NCBI GenBank assembly: GCA_037043015.1
Contig: CM073329.1
Location: 9,192,648-9,256,647 of the forward strand
Direction of reading: 5' to 3'
DNA from: Bryum argenteum
Taxonomy: Eukaryota; Streptophyta; Bryopsida; Bryales; Bryaceae
Length of the DNA stretch: 64,000 nucleotides
Under the pieces are notes generated by a model. The model made no database searches and was not told the origin of the DNA. It saw only the letters and a program-made list of their open reading frames with translations. Made by a program: the position numbers and the translations under genes. Each line of letters begins with the position of its first letter. Position 1 is the stretch's first letter. Positions 58,302-64,000 of the stretch are shown in pieces.

Positions 58302-61132
58302 ATGGCTGCTTCGCGATGGCGAGGCGCCGCTTTTTGGCTTCTCGCAGTTGTGATGCTGTCGCAATTTCTGGTCCCTGCGACTGCAATTTACTGCGAAGAA
58401 GACGACTGCTATGATCTGCTCGGGTATGACTCCCCCTCCTAAACCAATTGTCAACCTGCGGGAACTCCTGAGGGAACTTGCTACACTTCCTTCATCCCAA
58501 TCCTAAGAATCGTAAGCTAGTTATGATTGACCAGGTCAGAATTAGGGTTTAGGGTTTCTTGGCGAGAGGGCGATACTAAATAGAATTCGATCTGAAATTC
58601 TCTGTCGTGAATTCGAATCTTGAGCAGTTCGCTTCGTCGATTTTCCCAGGTCGGGATCGTTACATTGTGGCATTTGTATCTTTTAGCTGAATCTGACTGA
58701 CCTACATTTGTGGGTGATTCATTACATTTCAGCTGAAATGATTTTTTTTTAATCTGGTTTATATTTAAACTTTTAGAGTTATGGTCGAGGTCGAGTAGTA
58801 ACGTCATTCATGATTGCAATATCGCCTTGATTTTGATTTCTGAACGCGACTCTTGTTTGAAATTAAATTCTTCAGCATTTTGCTTCTTCAATGAAAATCT
58901 AGTTGGGATCGTGTAAGTAGTGAGGATTTTTTGTAGCTGAAGTATCTGAATGACCTAGATTTTTGGTCGATTCGTCACATTTTAGGTGCACATTAGAAAT
59001 TATATCATCTGTTTTGCTTTTCAATTCTTTGAAGTTTTGTTCAAGGGCGTTGGTAGGTGTTTACTCTTCAGCATCTAATCATAAGCTCCAGTTTTGTCAG
59101 TTTATACTCTTCTTTCATGCGAGAACGCGGAGCTCATCCGGGATGGCTGGTAGTTTCTGATTTTCATGTCTCGTGTGCCAGTGTTGCTAATGAAAACTGG
59201 TGTGGTCTTGTTGAACAGGGTGCCGACATCTGCGACAGCGTCCGACATCAAGAAAGCCTACTACAAATTATCGCTCAAATTGTATGTGTGCTTGCCTTTG
59301 ATCCATAAGTGCTGTGTTGTTATTTCTGGGATCCTAATGGATGTTGTTAGAAGTTTCTTCTCATGTAATCATAGTGCAGTCATCCAGATAAGAACCCTGA
59401 TCCGGAGACCAAGAGCAAATTCCAGAAGATTGCTACTGCTTATGAGGTGAGCTCCGGAAGTTGACTTTGCTTGTTCTTTTCACCTCATTTGGCTTTTCCA
59501 GTATCTTTTTCCTTTACGTGAGTTGCATTTCTGATTTGCGGTGTTGTTGAGGCCAGATTTTGAAAGATGAAGCCAAGAGAGAGCAATATGACTACGCTAT
59601 TGCTCATCCCGAACAGGTTGGTACTTGTCCGTTCTCGAAGTCAGAAGTTGTGATTGTAGTATTCAGGACGTTTGAGCACCAGTGTCCCGTACAAGTTTCC
59701 ATATGTGTAGCTTTATTTTCAACCTGCTGTTTACACTTCTTGACCGCTTAGTACTGAGGTTTGGGCTGCTGTTTTTGCCAGTTCTTCTACAACACAGCCC
59801 GCTATTATCAAACTTACTACGGGCCTCAAGCCGTAAGTTTCTCAGTTGTTCTTGCTTTCTTAGCGTTAAGGTTCAGTTATGGTTTGGCAGTATATAAGCC
59901 TGAAGTATCTTAGGCTTTGTCCGGATGAGTATCACGTTGCTGTAATGGAGCGTATTGAAGTTTGAAGGTGTTGAGCTGACCTTGGGGTTCTGTTTTTCCA
60001 GGATCTACGCGCAGTTCTTATCGGTCTCCTCATTGTATTATCGTTCTTCCAGTTTCTGAATGAGAAGATTCGTCATGCTCAGGTCAATACCACATCTTCT
60101 CATTTCACCATTTTGTTGTCTAGAATGTGCATAAATTGTCACTGGACGTTTACAAGCAACTTGAGAGTGGGATATTCGAGTGTCTCTTGGCTTGAATGAA
60201 CACTGTCTGGCTGTTTGTTGTAGATGGTGGATATGGTGAAACAAACACCTGCTTATAAGAATAAGCTGAAGGCTCTTGAATTGGAACGGAACGGTGGTGT
60301 CGCCAAGAAAAAGGCTTCAAAAAATAAAAGGTTGTCTGGATACCTCATTAGCCACTTAGTGATAGTTCTTTTGGACATTATGGACTGGTCGGAGACGTTG
60401 AGAGCAATTCTTTTAAGTATTGCTTGTACATTTAACAGTACTTCTCATACCGGTAAGCTCGGGTATGCTATCATCCAATTCTGGATTGAAGTTTTTATTT
60501 ATTGATTAAATTGATGAATCTAACAGGGTGGAGGGTGCCGATTTGAGCAAGGAATTGGACTTACAAATTTCTGGAGCTGAAAGACCTACTGTCTGGAGAT
60601 TACTAGGCGTCAGATTTATTCTCCTGCCTTATACCCTGGGAAAGGTTAGTATAAGAGTCCGGCATCGATGTGATCTGTTACACCCTAAGAAACTGCAGCA
60701 CTTCAAGAGATTAATACAATTTGTTTTTTTCAGTTGGCGACATGGCAAGCAGCATGGATATGGCGCTATTGGGTACAGAAGAAGCCGTATACGTGGGATG
60801 ATGCTTCGTACATAACCCGCTCGTCTCTTGGAGTTTCTTCATCAAATTGGAGAAGCATGAGTGAGTACCTTATGGTTGCGATATGTATTACAGTTACATG
60901 TATTCACTTCCATGTACATGACTAAGACTCGTATTCTCTGGCTTGAATCTCAGCTATTTAGTATTTGAAAATCTGTTAACCTTTCCAAGTAATATTCATC
61001 ATGTAACAACTATGTAATGGTTGCACAGGTGATAGAGTAAAAGATGATTTGATCTTGAGGAGGTTGTGGATAAAGGACAACTTGATTGCGTATAAGGCAG
61101 AAGCTACGAAAGAACACAGGCGGCGAAAATGA
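58302..61132 (+). CDS. DnaJ homolog subfamily C member 25-like membrane J-protein
   Basis: Ten exons: 58302-58423, 59219-59281, 59380-59446, 59557-59616, 59782-59832, 60002-60082, 60224-60330, 60527-60644, 60734-60860, 61029-61132. They total 900 bp, giving 299 aa. The N-terminus is a signal/anchor segment (AAFWLLAVVMLSQFLVPATA), then YCEEDDCYDLLG opens a J domain (SDIKKAYYKLSLK, catalytic HPD in KFHPDKNPDPE, FQKIATAYEILKD, REQYDYAIAHPEQ). A membrane segment follows (AVLIGLLIVLSFFQFL), then a basic stretch (GGVAKKKASKNKR), a second hydrophobic part (RFILLPYTLG) and a Trp-rich C-terminus (WQAAWIWRYWV). This is the DNAJC25 layout. J domains stimulate Hsp70 ATPase; an ER-membrane location with a lumenal J domain is inferred from the signal segment. 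No frame defects were seen. Confidence 0.9.
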
Positions 61133-62225
61133 GGTGCTTTTACCCGTCATGTTTTTGTTTCTCTTCGAGTAACATAGAAGTGACTTCACAAGCCATGGAC
61201 TCTTCGTGTTGCTCGCCAGAGGACTTGTATTAGTTTGGATAGAAGTGATTTTGAACTGCGGCTGGTTTTGTATCGGGTGCAGCTTGTGAAGAGCATTCTC
61301 TTTTCTTGGTGAGATTGTCAAACTTAACAAGACTTCGGACATTCTGAAGTGTTATCATTTGATAGTCTTGATTTTCTACATTAGAATGTTCAACGAGAAT
61401 AGCACATTTCTCTAGTTAGGTTGTTGACCTCGGTGGTCAATTCAATATGAGTTGCTAGGCTTGTGGTTCTCTGTCGAGACTGATGTTCTTTGAAGTTCAG
61501 CTCTTTCTTTCACACCTCTCGTGGGTTAGAAATTTTGTAGGGCTATGAGGAACTTGTTTGCAATAATATAAAAGATTCACATTCACAACGTACTTGTATG
61601 ATGTGAAAATCTTCGTCATCAATTTGAGAATAGAAACTAATCGCTTAATCGATTTTGTTCATTGTAGAACTTATTGTAGCAAAGACTATCTCTTCTACTA
61701 ATATTTGATTGAACCTTTTAGGTTCAAGTAATTTCAAGTTCTCTACCTCCTGTTCGTACTTGTCAAGTCAACACACGTTATGAACTTTGGGACCACTCTG
61801 CTCCTATACGGCCCTCATACTTCCCGGTTTGCAAGAATCCTCGCTCATCACCTCATTTGCCATCCCAAAGTCATCTGGCATGTTTCCATGCATTTAAGGG
61901 GTTCTTGAAGTTCTCCCCACAAATGAAATATGAGTTTTTTTCCTCATATTAGCAGATGCAATACAACAAATTCCAAGTTGAATGAAAATATTCAATCTAT
62001 TTTGTAACCCTCTCTCATCTCCTTGGCTTTGCAAGAAGTCTTGCTCATCACTGTGAATTTGCCCTCCTACAGTATAAGGGACAGAAATTTTCTTAGAAAG
62101 TAGATGTTGTAAGTACTAGTTATATGTTGGAGGATAACAACCTCCACTTCATGTACAACTGTGTTAAAAGTCTTTGCTAAATTTGTGTCTACCATCAAAA
62201 ATGTAATTTCACAACAAACTAGTTC
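61133..62225. other. DNAJC25-like 3' flank and intergenic
   Basis: No genes recognised. It probably contains the 3' UTR in its first few hundred bases. Confidence 0.4.
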
Positions 62226-62228
62226 TTA

Positions 62229-62985
62229 GAGCATCTCTAACTCACCCCTCAAGTCCCAAGCTAGAGCACATTTTGTCGTTTTCCAAAAACCCCACCCCAT
62301 ACAACTACATAATTGACCGGTCAATGGAGTTGGATTTTCCTTAAAAACAACATTCTATAAGATGGAGTATGTTGTGCCTCCACTTCCATTTGATCTATCA
62401 CAAGGTGCCTCATAACATCTTGAATGGTCGGGATTTCTTCTATGAACCTTCAATTTCTCTAATAGTGTGATGTATGTGGCAACTCTTGGCGGCGCGGCAG
62501 CTCGTAACAACCTTCACAACTAGAGTGAGCGAGAAACCTACTATTGGAGGGGTGCACGCAACATGTGTTGTTGCAACTCATGGCATGTTTACACTAGCTT
62601 CAAAATGTGCGATGGGCTTGCGGTACGGCAATGATCCACCCACCGCATTTCCATTCACAGCCAAGGCATAATAACCCATGCATTGCCTTCACGAAACTTT
62701 AAAAATAAATAGATTTTTTTTTTAAAACACCATACGTTTCTCAGCTGCCCTTTTTGGTGCTTGCTTGTTGATTGGTCGAAAGCTGTGTTGGATTTGCAAG
62801 TTTGTGGCAAGGCGTCTGCTCCGAGCAAAAAAAGAGGCAGTGAAAGGACGTGAGTTCAGGCCAGGCGTTGAAAGGAGCGGTGACTAAGCGACAAAGGAAC
62901 GCGCTCTGAACATACGTTCAAACCCTAGTGTGAACGGACCTTCACCCACGGGACGCTTAGCACAACATCAAGGATGGAGATGCTC
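62229..62985. mobile_element. Harbinger-like MITE with TTA target duplication
   Basis: Ends GAGCATCTCTAAC and, at the right, GATGGAGATGCTC in inverted orientation, each flanked by TTA (62226-62228, 62986-62988). A TTA duplication and termini of the GAGCATCTCCAAC type are common for small plant DNA elements, with TWA targets pointing to PIF/Harbinger. It is 757 bp with no transposase; the 65-codon ORF at 62474 is not recognised. Confidence 0.55.
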
Positions 62986-62988
62986 TTA

Positions 62989-63679
62989 GATGTGCCAATT
63001 TGAGCAGTTCCTAACACTCATCTATTCATCGCCATCCTCCCGGACATTCCTCTCACTATCCATCCTCCTGTACATCCCCGCCGTCAATCCATCCCGCCTC
63101 TCGTACATCCGTCAATTCATCCGCCCGTCGATCAACTGCAGTCAGGACTGAGGAGGCGCCGACGCCGACGGACCTAAGGTGGGAAAGGCAAGCGAGCTGG
63201 GCGCATCCCGTTGGGCGAGCACTGGCGTGCGGATAATCCCCTGCCACAGGGCGCCTCCAGGCTCCTCCCTTGCTGGCATCATTTTCTCATCATCACCATC
63301 TTCGCCGTGATCAGATCTTCATCATTCATCAAATTAGACCCGACCACCGCTGAACCACTTTCTCTAAACCTCTTTTACGACAGCTCGGACTCGGTCCTTG
63401 GATCTCCGAACTTGCAGCGACCTGTACCACCTACAAACCAAATGACTGTATAACTTGCTGTGAGACATACAGGAGTGAGCTAGTCGCAGCTGTTAATTGC
63501 ACTTCCGTCGTTTCCTACACTTCAGCACGGCTTACACACGACATTTCCAAAGTAGAATGTTTAAGTTGAGGTGAACTACCCTGTCTTCTGGCAAGTTCAA
63601 ATCCGATTGGTGTCTGACCTATCAAATCCGATTGGTGTGTGAACTATCATTCGAACCCATCAGTGCTCGAGTGATCAAA
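62989..63679. other. Upstream region of the last gene
   Basis: GC-richer than its surroundings from about 63030 to 63450. No coding homology was recognised. A direct repeat ATCCGATTGGTGT occurs at about 63601-63614 and 63627-63640. Confidence 0.35.
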
Positions 63680-63787
63680 ATGGCGCTGCGGTTAGAGAGC
63701 GCAGCTGCAAGAATAGGCTCCAACGTTGCAGGGGTGTCCAGATATGCGCGCCTTGAAGTCACCTCTAGAGCTTTTCCTTCCGGTGCG
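63680..63787 (+). CDS. Probable first coding exon of a mitochondrial or plastid protein (partial)
   Basis: ATG at 63680 followed by 36 codons to a strong donor (GCG|GTAAGT, 63788). The peptide MALRLESAAARIGSNVAGVS continues with Arg, Ser and Ala and few acidic residues, like an organelle targeting peptide. The next exon lies beyond the window or is not recognisable before 64000. The protein cannot be named. Confidence 0.45.
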
Positions 63788-64000
63788 GTAAGTGAACTCG
63801 TACCAGTATCGTGCAAGTGATTATCTACAGGCATACTTTGATTGCGATTGATTTATGCGGTACTCCACGAAAGCGATACTAGCAATCCTAGAGTAGAGAT
63901 TCCGTTGCCAAGCATCTTGAGAAAACATAAGCCTTGAACGCCGACAGCGCTGGATTCGCGAAACCTAACGACAATTCTAGAATCATCGCAGAGATAAACG

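Noticed and set aside
62474-62671. 65-codon ORF in the MITE
   Set aside because: Short, no homology recognised, inside a non-autonomous element.
63056-63453. ORFs in the GC-rich stretch before the last gene
   Set aside because: Overlapping on both strands, low complexity, no recognisable domain.

Overview
The window is nuclear DNA of a land plant. It has GT-AG introns of about 80-500 bp, plant gene families (AP2, plant cysteine oxidase-like, GH10 xylanase with CBM modules) and dense nested transposons. A Tnp2-type transposase and compact introns would fit a non-seed plant such as a bryophyte, but that is a weak inference. I see no rRNA, tRNA, CRISPR or bacterial operon structure.

Layout. 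1-5327: truncated minus-strand Ty3/gypsy element. 5328-8612: foldback element with ~1.3 kb inverted arms around broken AP2-domain sequence. 9276-20264: zinc-ribbon/Ulp1-like protease gene, split in frame by a complete gypsy element (9524-17267, 5-bp target duplication GGGCA). 23189-26422: frameshifted Tnp2-like transposase. 27560-33150: patchwork of fragments from about five host genes (BTB-like, nucleolar GTPase 2, CBM/GH10 xylanase, cysteine oxidase, V-ATPase subunit B), ending in the same 3' module that follows the Ulp1 gene. 35595-47300: Ty1/copia element bounded by GGAGG, holding two oppositely oriented CACTA elements with the copia segment between them inverted. 47906-52886: intact ARMC6-like gene. 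53999-57741: head-to-tail Helitron-like units, one split by a TTAA-flanked element. 58302-61132: intact DNAJC25-like gene. 62229-62985: Harbinger-like MITE. 63680-63787: probable first exon of a gene running off the window.

Only three host genes look functional: ARMC6-like (10 exons, 507 aa), DNAJC25-like (10 exons, 299 aa) and the partial last gene. In the first two, the exon lengths I deduced sum to exact multiples of three. The main interest lies in the transposon layers. The chimeric gene-capture block at 27.5-33.1 kb and the inversion between two CACTA copies, whose 3-bp target duplications are paired crosswise, are the strongest observations. All boundaries were read by eye. Homology calls rest on recognised motifs, not on database searches.
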